16,752 nucleotides of DNA from Thalassiosira profunda (lineage: Eukaryota; Bacillariophyta; Thalassiosirophyceae; Thalassiosirales; Thalassiosiraceae). Position numbers and translations under genes: made by a program. The notes under the pieces are model-generated. The model ran no database searches. It was not told where the DNA came from and was given only the letters and a program-made list of their open reading frames with translations. Location: assembly GCA_036939355.1 (NCBI GenBank), contig JALLAP010000337.1, forward strand, positions 1 to 16,752, given 5' to 3'. Positions within the stretch are counted from its first letter, which is position 1. The number at the start of each line of letters is the position of its first letter. Shown one piece after another: positions 16,201 to 16,752 of this stretch.

Positions 16201-16752
16201 TTACTTCTTGATTTCCAGCTCCAACACAATGGGGCAGTGGTCACTGCCCTGGCACTCGGGCAGCATGTAACTGTCTCGAACCACCACTTTCTTCCCGGCT
16301 TCATCGGTCATCAAGCCTTCACTGCAAATGAAGTAATCGAGGCGCAGTCCTTTGTTCGGCTNCATCGGTCATCAAGCCTTCACTGCAAATGAAGTAATCG
16401 AGGCGCAGTCCTTTGTTCGGCTCACGGTTTCCAGCCCTCTGCGACCAGTAGGAGTAGTGCCCTTTTCCTTCTGGATGCAAGTGGCGGAACGCATCGACAA
16501 AGCCGCCACCCAGTTGCCTCTCAAAGGAAGCTCTTTCTTCTGCAGTCGTCCCCGCGGACTTAGCGAGATGCTTTGCCCCCTCATTCCACGTATCCTTCTC
16601 GTTGTGCGCCACATTGAGATCACCGAGCCAGATGACCGGTTTGTCCTTTTCGAGTTGTTGCATCTTGGCAAGGAAGTCCGTGTCCCACTCCGTAGTGCGA
16701 TAGCCCAGGCGATCGAGCTTCTGGCCGCTGTTCGGAACGTACACCCCTGTCA
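16201..16752 (-). CDS. AP endonuclease (exodeoxyribonuclease III/APE1 family), 5' partial
   Basis: The C-terminal half of a class II apurinic/apyrimidinic endonuclease. The stop is TAA at 16201-16203 and the frame is open through the right edge of the window. With the 60-bp overlap at 16302-16422 collapsed, the order is YVPNSGQKLDRLGYR (catalytic Tyr block), VIWLGDLNVAH (catalytic Asp and Asn), ERASFERQLGGGFVDAFRHL, HYSYWSQRAGNREPNKGLRLDYF (Trp/Asp block, in segments) and QGSDHCPIVLELEIKK (catalytic His). These match human APE1 (GDLNVAH, GWRLDYF, GSDHCPI) in order and spacing. It cleaves the backbone 5' of abasic sites in base-excision repair, in the nucleus or an organelle; the targeting end is outside the window. 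Confidence 0.9.
16302..16422. repeat. Uncollapsed contig overlap: 60 bp, N, same 60 bp
   Basis: Bases 16302-16361 equal 16363-16422 around the N at 16362. The copy is 60 bp where the other four are 72 bp. Collapsing restores the AP-endonuclease frame from LRLDYFICSEGLMTD into EAGKKVVVRDSYMLPE and the final GSDHCPI. Confidence 0.95.

Overview
The window is nuclear DNA from a eukaryote, most likely a photosynthetic heterokont (stramenopile) alga such as a diatom or a relative. The evidence is GC-rich coding sequence, seven short GT-AG introns of 66 to 96 bp, and eukaryote-specific genes (THO complex, RLP7, mitochondrial carrier, BTB and homeobox proteins). Two predicted proteins start with a signal peptide followed by F or W at the cleavage site and a basic, Ser-rich stretch. 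That resembles the bipartite plastid-import signal of algae with secondary red plastids. The species cannot be named from sequence alone.

Eleven genes lie in the window and nearly alternate in strand. In order they are: 3' end of a mitochondrial carrier (+); SLC10/BASS-type sodium-dependent transporter (-); plastid-targeted protein of unknown function (+); histidine phosphatase with a frameshift (-); RLP7/RPL7L1-type ribosome-biogenesis factor (+); BTB-coiled coil-beta-helix protein (-); polyamine/amino-acid permease of the PUT type (+); KN-type homeodomain protein (-); kynurenine 3-monooxygenase-like flavoprotein with a plastid-type leader (-); THO complex subunit THOC5 (+); and the C-terminal half of an AP endonuclease (-, running off the right edge). 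Four pairs are head to head across 142 to 266 bp. Tail-to-tail neighbours are 12 to 266 bp apart. The genes do not form a pathway; this reads as a dense, ordinary gene-rich region.

The window carries five single-N positions (906, 9916, 10584, 14540, 16362). Each is flanked on both sides by a perfect copy of the same 60 or 72 bp. Removing one copy plus the N restores an open reading frame in all five places, so these are uncollapsed contig overlaps and not biological duplications. Gene models below are given on that basis, with coordinates in the sequence as supplied.

I found no mobile element, CRISPR array, tRNA, rRNA or new defence-like system. The most interesting items are the BTB-coiled coil-beta-helix fusion, the plastid-type leader on a KMO-like enzyme, the Phe-to-Thr change in the homeodomain recognition helix, an intron that is an exact multiple of three with no stop, and the frameshifted phosphatase.
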